Shown here: positions 9,132 to 17,285 of the stretch, one piece after another
How positions within the stretch are numbered: the stretch's first letter is position 1
How the letters are laid out: every line of letters begins with the position of its first letter
From: an uncultured Saccharospirillaceae bacterium
GTDB taxonomy: Bacteria > Pseudomonadota > Gammaproteobacteria > Pseudomonadales > Oceanobacteraceae
Direction: 5' to 3'
NCBI GenBank assembly: GCA_947499545.1
Contig: CANMOZ010000001.1
Span: 310,001 to 374,000, forward strand
DNA: 64,000 bases
Made by a program: the position numbers and the translations under genes
The notes under the pieces: generated by a model
Databases searched by the model: none
The model's input: the letters and a program-made list of their open reading frames with translations, nothing else
Told to the model about the DNA's origin: nothing

Positions 9132-9800
9132 ATGATCAATCTAGCAAGCATCACGCATATAAACCCAACCACCCGCCATCATTCCGCTCCTTCTGTCACA
9201 TCATTAACACCGACGGCTTTCTTACAAAGCAATCCCCGGCTCTTTCTTCAAAATAACCTTCTCATTTTTGGTGGAGGAATTGCAGACTTACCAAGCACCG
9301 CAGGCACTCATCATTTCACCTTAGAGCCAGCACCTCATTTGCATGGCCAAAACTTAGAAGGTCAAGAAATCCCCTGTTACTTTGTGAAAGCATGCTCACA
9401 AAGAACACCCAATAGTTTTAAAGCGCATTTTTTACCCTTTAGAGAAGGCGCTATCAGCAAGATGGATTTAGATGATAATGCCGAGTTATTTTTCACTTCT
9501 CCGCTAACGGGGTGCGGGTTTGGGTTTACACAAAGCAATCCACCTCAAGTCTCCCACATGGATGGTGAGGCTTTTAGTGATGAAAGCATGCAACGCGACT
9601 CTCCAAATGCAAGCATTTATACGCAATCTCAATACGACAATGCACAATACTATACAAGCGCTCAAATTATTGGAGTAAAGGAAAGCGATGGCTGGTCGTT
9701 CATCAGTCAACCCTGGATCATGACAGGCATGGAAAAATACCAACTGGAACTTTCAAAAGGGTTCCAAGAGTTAGGGCATTCATCTGATACATGTAAATAG
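9132..9800 (+). CDS. uncharacterised protein with CNF1/BLF1-like LTGC...His motif
   Basis: 222 residues, no signal peptide and no membrane segment. The family is not recognised by overall similarity. Residues 121-142 contain the segment FTSPLTGCGFGF with Cys128, followed 14 residues later by His142. Deamidase toxins of the CNF1/BLF1 group share an L-S/T-G-C motif with a catalytic His 12-15 residues downstream (Cys866/His881 in CNF1, Cys94/His106 in BLF1). The spacing and flanking beta-strand-like residues fit, so a small glutamine deamidase or related cysteine hydrolase is a reasonable hypothesis. The N-terminal 30 residues are Ser/Thr/Pro/His-rich and look disordered, as in secreted effectors. 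It is flanked by two orphan binding-protein genes. Function is unproven. Confidence 0.7.
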   Translation: MINLASITHINPTTRHHSAPSVTSLTPTAFLQSNPRLFLQNNLLIFGGGIADLPSTAGTHHFTLEPAPHLHGQNLEGQEIPCYFVKACSQRTPNSFKAHFLPFREGAISKMDLDDNAELFFTSPLTGCGFGFTQSNPPQVSHMDGEAFSDESMQRDSPNASIYTQSQYDNAQYYTSAQIIGVKESDGWSFISQPWIMTGMEKYQLELSKGFQELGHSSDTCK

Positions 9801-9811
9801 AGCCCGAAACC

Positions 9812-10606
9812 CTACTCAACAATCATTACGCCATAGCGCTGTTGGAGCTGCTCTAATTCACCTGAAGCTTGCAGCGCTTTGTAGCCTTCATCAAACATTA
9901 CTGTTAACGCTTTACTTTTATCCTTAACTTTCGGGTCAGGCGAACAAGCAACGTAAACTTCATCAGGAACGGAATAGCGGGAAAGCAAGCTGACTTTATG
10001 CACAAGGTGCATAGCACTGAGTTTTGTCTTCATAACGGTAATGGATTCTAGAATTAAATCGAGTCGTTTATGGAGTAATTTTTGAATGTGCAAATCCAAG
10101 GCATCATTACCGTCCAACCAATCTAATTGCTCAGGGTGCGCAGCCAACCATTCATCTATTTCTTTCCCATATGAATAGGATGAAATCAAACCAATCCGTT
10201 GGTTTTCTAGATCAGAGAGTGCTTTAAACTCCCAGGCATAATCCGTCAACCCATAAAACCCGTCCTGATCCAAAGCCCAAGGAATGTTTGGAAAAATAAA
10301 ATGCGGCACTTCTTCTTTGTAGGCACCAACCACACAATCGTAAAGCCCTTGATTAACCAGCTCTATCGCTTTATCCCATGACGCGAGACGGTATTCCAGG
10401 TGCCACCCGTTAGGCTCGACGATGCGTTCAGCCAATTCAATCATAAAGCCAGGTTTCGCTCCATTGGGTTGCCCATTAAACGGATACCATTCATCGGCAA
10501 TAAATCTTACGCTATGACTGCTCTTTGAATCATCAACAGCAAAGCTTTTGAAACTGACGAAAATAAAGAGTGCAATACCAAATAAAAAGCGAATGCCCAC
10601 AGACAC
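9812..10606 (-). CDS. periplasmic family-3 solute-binding protein, second orphan
   Basis: 264 residues with a signal peptide (hydrophobic residues about 5-22, cleavage after SFA). The mature protein opens as VRFIADEWYPFNGQPNGAKPG and continues with the family-3 binding-protein pattern MIELAERIVEPNGW. No transporter partner is adjacent. It is convergent with the LTGC-motif gene, their stops only 11 bases apart. The ligand is unknown. It differs clearly from the binding protein at 7778. Confidence 0.86.
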   Translation of the reverse strand: MSVGIRFLFGIALFIFVSFKSFAVDDSKSSHSVRFIADEWYPFNGQPNGAKPGFMIELAERIVEPNGWHLEYRLASWDKAIELVNQGLYDCVVGAYKEEVPHFIFPNIPWALDQDGFYGLTDYAWEFKALSDLENQRIGLISSYSYGKEIDEWLAAHPEQLDWLDGNDALDLHIQKLLHKRLDLILESITVMKTKLSAMHLVHKVSLLSRYSVPDEVYVACSPDPKVKDKSKALTVMFDEGYKALQASGELEQLQQRYGVMIVE

Positions 10607-10672
10607 CTCAATAATAGAAGAGGAGCTTCAATGGAGTTTAGCAGCACGGCTGACTCACCAACGTGAATAAAA

Positions 10673-11026
10673 TTATTTGTTTTGGCGGAAATTTTTCAAA
10701 TACTGCTTAAGCCAAGCAGCGCTGTCTTGTGTTGCTTCATTAGGGCAGTGAACTTGGTATGCCTTTCCTGACATCGTACTTTTGGTTGCACTCAATCGTA
10801 TAAAATCTTCTGCCGTTTTAATATCGTCTTTGAAATAATCGTATTTTTTAATAATGTGTTTTACTGCTTCTTCGCCTTTGTGTTTCGTCCCATTGCGCTC
10901 GTAAAGACAGTCCGTTTTTTTAACCACAGAAAGCAAATATTGTATTTCCTGCTCCAAGGTTGTCGCATTAGAGTGACCACTCATCAGCAATATAAACAGC
11001 GCTATTGCATTAAACCTGCATTTCAT
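10673..11026 (-). CDS. DUF5329 family secreted protein
   Basis: 117 residues from ATG 11026, which is preceded by AAAAGG at good spacing. The frame is open further upstream to 11071. A signal peptide covers about residues 1-21 (MKCRFNAIALFILLMSGHSN). The mature part has the DUF5329 pattern: EIQYLLSVVKKTDC, ERNGTKHKGEEAVKHI, KYDYFKDDIKTAEDFI, SGKAYQVHC. Two conserved cysteines (in KKTDC and QVHC) probably form a disulfide in the periplasm. The molecular role of the family is not known. Confidence 0.8.
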   Translation of the reverse strand: MKCRFNAIALFILLMSGHSNATTLEQEIQYLLSVVKKTDCLYERNGTKHKGEEAVKHIIKKYDYFKDDIKTAEDFIRLSATKSTMSGKAYQVHCPNEATQDSAAWLKQYLKNFRQNK

Positions 11027-11321
11027 TGAATAACCTTTTAAATCTAATGAATGGGGAAATATGAGATACATACCTCTACCTTTGGTTTCATTATCACCCG
11101 CTTAATTGGACCCTGTCGGCAATAACCCGGACAATTCAGAACCTATTCCACAATGCTTCAAGGGTTCACCCTAAACCAGTGTGTACCCGCCTACATTTGT
11201 TCAAATCTTGCGCTTTAGGACCTATCTCCGTACAATGCTCATCCGTTTAAACAAGGCAAGCGCTTGGGAAGTCATTGGGATCCATTTCTAAGCGTGCCCC
11301 TCATCAGTAAAGGCTCACTGG

Positions 11322-13034
11322 ATGTCAGATGAAATAACGCTTACCGAATCAAGCAATGTTCGGTTTGCGGATTTGGGTTTACCTCAAGCAATCTTAACCG
11401 CGTTAAACGAATTAGAGTACGAAACACCTTCCCCCATCCAAGCTGCCAGCATACCCCACTTGCTACAGAACCAGGATTTGATTGGGGTTGCACAAACCGG
11501 TACCGGTAAAACGGCTGCTTTCGGTTTGCCTGCTTTGGCTCAAGTCGATACAACGATCAAATCTCCACAAGTATTGGTGTTGGTACCAACACGCGAATTA
11601 GCGTTACAGGTTACCGAAGCGTTTCAGAAGTTTTCGAAACACTTAAAGGGTATCAAAACCCTATCAATTTACGGTGGCCAAAGCATGAGTGTGCAGTTAC
11701 AAGCACTCCGTCGCGGTGTTCACATTGTGGTAGGAACGCCCGGCCGCGTTATGGACCACCTAAGACGCAAAACACTCGTTCTGGACCAACTCAAGACACT
11801 GGTACTGGACGAAGCCGATGAAATGTTACGCATGGGCTTCATTGATGACGTAACCTGGATTCTTGAGAAAACGCCAGAGCACAAGCAAGTTGCTTTATTC
11901 TCAGCAACCATGCCCAAGCCGATTCGTCGAGTGGCAGACAGCCATCTCAAAAACCCTGAAGAAGTGCGCATCGCTAGCAAGGCTGAAAACCAGGCTAAGA
12001 TTGATCAGCGCTTTTGGGTATCTCAAGGCAGCGCTTCAAAGCGTGCAGCAATGCTCCGGTTTTTAGCCGTAGAGCCCTTTGATGCCGTTATGATGTTTGT
12101 GCGCACTAAAGCACAAACAGTGGAGCTGGCCGAGTTATTAGAACAGTACGGCTACCGTGCTGCCGCTATCCATGGTGATCTCACCCAAAAAATGCGTGAG
12201 CACAGTATTGCTCAGCTCAAGCGTGGCGATATCGACATCATGGTCGCAACCGATGTTGCCGCAAGAGGCATCGACGTTGCTCGCATTGGCTTGGTTCTGA
12301 ATTTCGACGCCCCCTTTGATGCCGAATCCTACGTGCACCGTATTGGCCGTACTGGGCGTGCAGGACGCGAAGGGAAAGCCATTATTTTCTTAGAGCCAAA
12401 AGAAAAGCGTTTAATCAACTCACTTGAGCGCGCTTCTAAAGGACTGCTTTCTCCTATTGAACTGCCAAGCGAAGAAGCCATTCAGTCGAAACAGCTGAAC
12501 AACTTTAAAGCCAAGCTCGCAACGGCTCTTGAAGAACCAGCGACTCCCTTCTCTGATAAGGTCATTAGCCACTTTCTTGAGCAGGAATCAACATGCCCGC
12601 AACAATTGGCGGCAGCGCTGGTTTCTTTGGCACAGGGCAATCGCATGGAGCTACCTCCCATGCCGGCACCTCGAAAAGGCCGCGAATCCCGCAAAGCTTC
12701 AGATAATGGGCGCCAACAAAGAAACGGGAACGACAAGCCACGTCGTGAACGCCGCAAACCTTCAGACGATTTGACTGCTATGGTGTCTTATCGTTTGTCT
12801 GTTGGTAAGCGTCACCGTGTGGGTGCTGGAGACATTGTCGGCGCTATCGCGAATGAAGCAAATATTGATAGCGCTAATATCGGCAAGATCCAACTTTACG
12901 ATACTTATAGTACTGTTGACTTACCTGAAGGCATGCCGAAATCCACTTTTCAACACCTGAAGCGTGTTCGTGTTCGCAACCAACCACTGAATTTAGAGCC
13001 CGCTACTAAATCTGGTTCAGAGCGTAAGCGTTAA
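11322..13034 (+). CDS. deaD: DEAD-box ATP-dependent RNA helicase DeaD/CsdA-type
   Basis: 570-residue RNA helicase that unwinds structured RNA, with likely roles in ribosome assembly and cold growth. The Q motif, AQTGTGKT (residues 57-64), PTRELA, DEAD, SAT and HRIGRTGR motifs are all visible. A basic linker around residues 450-480 is followed by a DbpA-type RNA-binding domain at about 487-555 (start MVSYRLSVGKRHRV). This architecture fits CsdA/DeaD rather than SrmB or RhlE. The gene has a leader of about 250 bases after the preceding gene, and csdA genes often have long, cold-regulated 5' regions. A hairpin follows the stop. Confidence 0.95.
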   Translation: MSDEITLTESSNVRFADLGLPQAILTALNELEYETPSPIQAASIPHLLQNQDLIGVAQTGTGKTAAFGLPALAQVDTTIKSPQVLVLVPTRELALQVTEAFQKFSKHLKGIKTLSIYGGQSMSVQLQALRRGVHIVVGTPGRVMDHLRRKTLVLDQLKTLVLDEADEMLRMGFIDDVTWILEKTPEHKQVALFSATMPKPIRRVADSHLKNPEEVRIASKAENQAKIDQRFWVSQGSASKRAAMLRFLAVEPFDAVMMFVRTKAQTVELAELLEQYGYRAAAIHGDLTQKMREHSIAQLKRGDIDIMVATDVAARGIDVARIGLVLNFDAPFDAESYVHRIGRTGRAGREGKAIIFLEPKEKRLINSLERASKGLLSPIELPSEEAIQSKQLNNFKAKLATALEEPATPFSDKVISHFLEQESTCPQQLAAALVSLAQGNRMELPPMPAPRKGRESRKASDNGRQQRNGNDKPRRERRKPSDDLTAMVSYRLSVGKRHRVGAGDIVGAIANEANIDSANIGKIQLYDTYSTVDLPEGMPKSTFQHLKRVRVRNQPLNLEPATKSGSERKR

Positions 13035-13047
13035 GTCTTAATCAAAG

Positions 13048-13078
13048 CGCTGCTTTATCTCCCAATAAGGCAGCGTTT
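13048..13078 (+). terminator. probable terminator of deaD
   Basis: CGCTGC near 13048 pairs with GCAGCG near 13070-13075 around an AT-rich loop, followed by a short TTT. It lies 14 bases after the deaD stop. The tail is weak. Confidence 0.55.
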
Positions 13079-13202
13079 ACCTCTTCCCAAGCCGCTCCCC
13101 TTTTTAACACAATTGTCATTCTTGCTTGAGAAACTGAGCAAGCATTGCCTGTAAGACATCAAAGCTTTGCCAATCTCAAGTACCCATTTGTAGAGAACCG
13201 CT

Positions 13203-14417
13203 ATGGAATGCACGTCTACTAACAAAGTTATGATTCAACCGACGCAAGACTCATTTTTTACAATCTTTGTAAACTTTTTGAAGCTTGGATGCATGGCTTT
13301 TGGTGGGCCTATTGCGCACCTGGCTTATTTTCGACAAGCTTTTATTGTCGATAAAAAATGGTTAACAGAACAACAATACGCCGACCTCATTGCGTTATGC
13401 CAATTTCTACCCGGACCCGCCAGCAGCCAAGCCGGGATGGCCCTTGGGTATTATCGAGGTGGCTTCCTGGGCTCCATTGTCGCCTGGGCCGGGTTTACCT
13501 TACCTTCTTCCCTGTTATTATTGGCTGCCGCGTATGGTTTTACACAGTATTCAGACGACCTCCCTCACGGAGTCATTCATGGACTCAAACTCGCGGCTCT
13601 CGCTGTGGTTGTGCAAGCGTTTTGGGGCATGGCAAAGCAACTCTGCTTTGATCGAATACGGCAGAGCATCATGGTTGGCAGCGCGCTTATCTTGCTTTGG
13701 ATATCGGAAGCTTGGGCCCAATTTGCTGTTATTTTTTTCGCCGGTATTATCGGATTTATCTTTTTTAAAAGTGATGCCCCCGCTGTCGACACCACTGCCC
13801 CCCAACCCTTTGCAAAATCCAAAGGGGCTTTCTTGTGCGCTCTTTTTATTGGCTTACTTTTCCTCTTACCCTGGTTAGCAACCACCAGTGCAGCCGCACA
13901 AGTCGCGGATATTTTCTACCGAACGGGCAGTTTCGTTTTTGGTGGAGGGCATGTTGTATTGCCTCTGCTTGAAACAGAAGCAGTGGGTTATGCCCAAATG
14001 ACGGAAGACGTTTTCCTGGCTGGCTACGGCCTTACGCAAGCGGTGCCCGGGCCCCTGTTCACCTTTTCCACCTTTTTGGGGGCCTTTATGTCGCCTGACG
14101 GACAGACCTCCTGGTCTTTAGCCATCCTGGCAACGATAGCGCTCTTTTTGCCAGGATTTTTGTTGGTAATCGGTTTTTTACCTTTCTGGGAACACTTGAA
14201 GCGCCACACCCACATTCGATCCGCCTTGTCTGGCATCAACGCTGCTGTTGTCGGCTTATTGCTCGCAGCGCTCTACGATCCTATTTGGACCAGCAGCATA
14301 AAAGACGTTAAAGATGTTGGCTTTGCTTTAGTTGCCTGGCTGTTATTGAGTCAATGGAAATGTCCGCCATGGCTGTTAGTGGCCTTATCCGCTAGCCTTT
14401 ACCCCCTGATCGCCTGA
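13203..14417 (+). CDS. chrA: chromate transporter family protein ChrA
   Basis: 404-residue inner-membrane protein of the CHR superfamily, long (two-domain) form. Each half begins with a similar pattern: FLKLGCMAFGGPIAH near residue 25 and FYRTGSFVFGGGHVVLPLLE near residue 235. FLPGPASSQAGMALGYYRGG is a hallmark of the family. It probably exports chromate or a related oxyanion by proton antiport. No regulator or reductase is adjacent. The 3' end overlaps the convergent GNAT gene by 33 bases. The first nine residues may be dispensable, as an internal ATG lies at residue 10. Confidence 0.92.
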   Translation: MECTSTNKVMIQPTQDSFFTIFVNFLKLGCMAFGGPIAHLAYFRQAFIVDKKWLTEQQYADLIALCQFLPGPASSQAGMALGYYRGGFLGSIVAWAGFTLPSSLLLLAAAYGFTQYSDDLPHGVIHGLKLAALAVVVQAFWGMAKQLCFDRIRQSIMVGSALILLWISEAWAQFAVIFFAGIIGFIFFKSDAPAVDTTAPQPFAKSKGAFLCALFIGLLFLLPWLATTSAAAQVADIFYRTGSFVFGGGHVVLPLLETEAVGYAQMTEDVFLAGYGLTQAVPGPLFTFSTFLGAFMSPDGQTSWSLAILATIALFLPGFLLVIGFLPFWEHLKRHTHIRSALSGINAAVVGLLLAALYDPIWTSSIKDVKDVGFALVAWLLLSQWKCPPWLLVALSASLYPLIA

Positions 14418-14882
14418 TCTAACACCCACCTGAGGATACCAGCGCATGCGTACGGCATCCTCACCATCGGCATAATAATGTTTGATATATTGAGTCGCTT
14501 TGAAGCCAAGGCTTGTGTACAGAGCAGTGACTTTTTGATCATGCGCACGCACTTCCAATACAACCGCTTGAAAGCCAGCAGACAAGGCTTTCTGTAGGCA
14601 GTGCTGTAAAAGCTTGCGTCCAAATCCTTGGCTTTGAAACGCTTTTGCAACAGCGATGGAGTATAACCGCGCTACCTGGCGTTTCTCCGGGGTCAGTAAT
14701 ATTGCATAACCGCCAATACTTCCGCCCACGACAACCACAAAAGCTTGCGATTTTGCTTTGCTAAGCAAATAACGCATTTGTCGACGCTGAAAGCCATCAC
14801 TGCTAAAACTTGCTTTTTCAATAGCCAAAAGCGCATCCAAATCCTTAAGCGTTGCTGTTCGGATAATGGGAACTGAGTTCAT
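14385..14882 (-). CDS. GNAT-family N-acetyltransferase
   Basis: 165-residue acetyltransferase of the RimI type. The acetyl-CoA-binding motif A is visible as LYSIAVAKAFQSQGFGRKLLQ, with the Q-x-x-G-F-G pattern, followed by LEVRAHDQKVTALYTSLGF. Its ATG overlaps the stop of the upstream RimK-like gene by 4 bases, so the two are translationally coupled. In related bacteria a GNAT protein and a long RimK-like ligase often pair. The substrate is unknown. Confidence 0.88.
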   Translation of the reverse strand: MNSVPIIRTATLKDLDALLAIEKASFSSDGFQRRQMRYLLSKAKSQAFVVVVGGSIGGYAILLTPEKRQVARLYSIAVAKAFQSQGFGRKLLQHCLQKALSAGFQAVVLEVRAHDQKVTALYTSLGFKATQYIKHYYADGEDAVRMRWYPQVGVRSGDQGVKASG

Positions 14883-16336
14883 CTTCCACGTCGCTCTAAT
14901 CGATTGGAAAATTCGTTCATAATGATCATATAGAGTTCGTCCCCCAGGTATCGATCTTCGACTTTGTGATCAATGCTTGGGTTATCGTTAACCTCTATAA
15001 CATACGCATGACCGCCTTTTTGCTTGATATCAACGCCATATAAACCACGCCCAATCACCGCGGCAGCTTTTATTGCCGCGTTGAGCACAACCCTTGGTAC
15101 TTCAAATGTAGGCAAGGTTTCAAAATCACCTGTCTTCCCTTTTTTGGCAGAATGGTTGTATATCTGCCAATGCTTTGGCGCCATATGATACCGACAAGCG
15201 TAGATGGGTTTTCCATTTAATATACCAATACGCCAATCGTATTCGGTGTACAAGTATTCCTGCGCCAAAATTAACGCCGAACTTTCTAACAAAAGGGTTG
15301 TTTTTTCGATTAACTGCTCTCGATTATCGACTTTAAAAACCCCTTTAGAAAAAGAGCTTTCAGGCATTTTCAAGACAATCGGATACGCTATATGCGTTTC
15401 CACTTCATCCAGCGTTTCTGATCGCACATCCGAGAGTACCCAGGTTTTTAGAGAGGGAACTCCTTGATAACGAAATGCATCTTGTAAAAACACTTTATTA
15501 CAACATCTCAAAATCGATGCAGGATCATCCATCACAATTAAACCTTCGCGCTCTGCTTGGCATGCTAAACGATATGTTGGATGATCAATCGCTGTAGTTT
15601 CTCGAATAAAAAGCGCATCAAATTGAGATAAATTCACTTCCTCGCTTGATTGAATAAGCGTCGTTTGGATATTAAATTTAGAAGCCGCTTTACAAAACTT
15701 TTTAATGGCTTCTGTGTTACTGGGTGGCAAACTTTCTGTTTCATTTACCAGTATGGCCATATCCCAGCGGGCAGATTTTTTTCGGCTAGTGGGATGCAGG
15801 TGATGCTGCTCTAAGGTTTGCAAATGAGTGATAAGATGCGACTGCTGCTGCTCATTTAAATCTTGCAACGACCCGCGACGAAGCTTGAGGTTCCAACCTT
15901 CCTGCGCCTGAGACAAACTCAAAAGCAACACGGGGGCAGGGAATCGATTGTAGACCGACTTAGCCAAAGGTTGCCACTGAGTTTCTTGCACCTGCCCCAT
16001 CAGCAGTGTCAGCTCAATCAAACTTGTTTGAGTGTCATTGGCCGGTGGCAAATTTATTTTTGACTGCAATGGCACGAGAGACAGTGCGTCGACCTCTCGA
16101 AGGTCATTTATTGTTCTTACACTGGGTAAAACCCTATGTGAACGTGCTTCTGCTAACAATGAACAGTAATAGCCTTTGCTCAAGTACTGATCAGTATCAC
16201 AAAGGTTTATCACCCGTGTTTTAGGTTCATCTATTTTGGGGTATTGGGAGAGATATTCCTCAAACGTTAGAACCTGAAGGTCAAGGCCCTGCCATAACGG
16301 CAAGATATCATCCACAACAATCAAGGTGGCGTGCAT
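14879..16336 (-). CDS. RimK-family ATP-grasp ligase with N-terminal RimK-like (RLAN) domain
   Basis: 485 residues. The C-terminal half is an ATP-grasp ligase: LKMPESSFSKGVFKVD binds nucleotide, YDWRIGILNGKPIYACRYHM follows, and GLYGVDIK...VIEVNDNPSIDH carries the Mg-binding Glu and Asn. The N-terminal 190 residues form the extension seen in long RimK-like proteins. Such enzymes join an amino acid to a peptide carboxyl group, and RimK itself adds glutamate to ribosomal protein S6. The acceptor here is unknown. It is the first gene of a two-gene operon with the GNAT. Confidence 0.87.
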   Translation of the reverse strand: MHATLIVVDDILPLWQGLDLQVLTFEEYLSQYPKIDEPKTRVINLCDTDQYLSKGYYCSLLAEARSHRVLPSVRTINDLREVDALSLVPLQSKINLPPANDTQTSLIELTLLMGQVQETQWQPLAKSVYNRFPAPVLLLSLSQAQEGWNLKLRRGSLQDLNEQQQSHLITHLQTLEQHHLHPTSRKKSARWDMAILVNETESLPPSNTEAIKKFCKAASKFNIQTTLIQSSEEVNLSQFDALFIRETTAIDHPTYRLACQAEREGLIVMDDPASILRCCNKVFLQDAFRYQGVPSLKTWVLSDVRSETLDEVETHIAYPIVLKMPESSFSKGVFKVDNREQLIEKTTLLLESSALILAQEYLYTEYDWRIGILNGKPIYACRYHMAPKHWQIYNHSAKKGKTGDFETLPTFEVPRVVLNAAIKAAAVIGRGLYGVDIKQKGGHAYVIEVNDNPSIDHKVEDRYLGDELYMIIMNEFSNRLERRGR

Positions 16337-16747
16337 GTATGTTTCCTATCGTACCAAGTACACGAAATGCGTACAGGGCTGAGTAATACACCCCAGCCGT
16401 CTAAGCACTATATACAAGTACTTTGCTATGTTTCCATTAGCACCAAGGTACGGTTAATGGTTATTCTTCTGGTCCAGTTTCAGCGATGTTATCGTTCCGG
16501 TATTAGGCACTTATAACTTGGACGTGGACATGTTTATAGACTTAAAAAGGTTTTGAAAGTCAACGTCGCAGATCGTTTTACCCCCCAACATTGGGATTGG
16601 CTGAAACGTACAATTGTTTATCCAAACAGACAAGTACAAATCACGCAAAACCTGAGAAAAGTAGCAGAAAAACAGCCTTCTCATTTGCTTTTGATTGGGT
16701 AACCGGATCTTTAGATGGGGAAGTTTGGGTCACTGATGAGGTCAAGA
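16337..16747. other. intergenic region, no gene recognised
   Basis: About 410 bases between the RimK-like gene and tRNA-Asp. It contains the RimK-like promoter region on its left and the 3' flank of the tRNA operon on its right. A short GGCTG/CAGCC hairpin occurs near 16377-16399. No convincing open frame or RNA gene is seen. Confidence 0.5.
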
Positions 16748-16824
16748 TGGCGGACCGGACGGGACTCGAACCCGCGACCTCCGGCGTGACAGGCCGGCAT
16801 TCTAACCAACTGAACTACCGGTCC
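16748..16824 (-). tRNA. tRNA-Asp(GTC)
   Basis: 77 bases including CCA. Acceptor GGACCGG/CCGGTCC, D-stem GTAGTTCAGTTGG, anticodon GTC in the loop CTGTCAC, T-arm GCGGGTTCGAGTCCCG. It is the second gene of a Val-Asp tRNA operon. Confidence 0.97.
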
Positions 16825-16832
16825 GCTAAATT

Positions 16833-16908
16833 TGGTGGGTGGTGCAGGGATCGAACCTGCGACCCTCGCCTTGTAAGGGCGATGCTCTCCCAGCTGAGCT
16901 AACCACCC
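16833..16908 (-). tRNA. tRNA-Val(TAC)
   Basis: 76 bases including CCA. Acceptor GGGTGGT/ACCACCC, anticodon loop CTTACAA with anticodon TAC, T-arm GCAGGTTCGATCCCTGC. It lies 8 bases upstream of tRNA-Asp and directly after the promoter at 16928-16955. Confidence 0.97.
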
Positions 16909-16927
16909 GCCGTCAAGTGAGTTGCGC

Positions 16928-16955
16928 ATTCTATAGATTTTTCCTGCTATGTCAA
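16928..16955 (-). promoter_or_regulatory. sigma-70 promoter of the Val-Asp tRNA operon
   Basis: On the minus strand TTGACA is followed after 16 bp by TAGAAT and then GCGC, the same architecture as the tRNA promoters at 6605-6632 and 42358-42385. Confidence 0.85.
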
Positions 16956-17285
16956 CAAGTTAGATGAAAAAAAAATCTCGCATCGCTAAAATCCGGTTCA
17001 TGAAACAGGCTTAAAGAATCCAAAAAAGCAGGCAAAACACGGCCTTAGCGCAATACGAAAAGCCCAAGGCGACCTTCATGAATTAAAAGTGAGGCTTCAC
17101 TGCTACAAATTGATACCTCAAGAGAGTTGCTGGCTATCCATTCCAAACGGAAACGCGTTATCCGTAAAATGCCTCACTCCTTTGTCGGTTTTTTTTCAAC
17201 AAATGGCGAAATGAGGTTATCGATATTTATTTTGTCTGGGGTACCATACCCCCTTCATCGCACTACACAGGGTTTGCCAACGCCC

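Noticed and set aside
16591-16902. 103-residue plus-strand frame
   Set aside because: It runs through tRNA-Asp and tRNA-Val on the opposite strand, and the peptide is the usual false product of antisense tRNA sequence.
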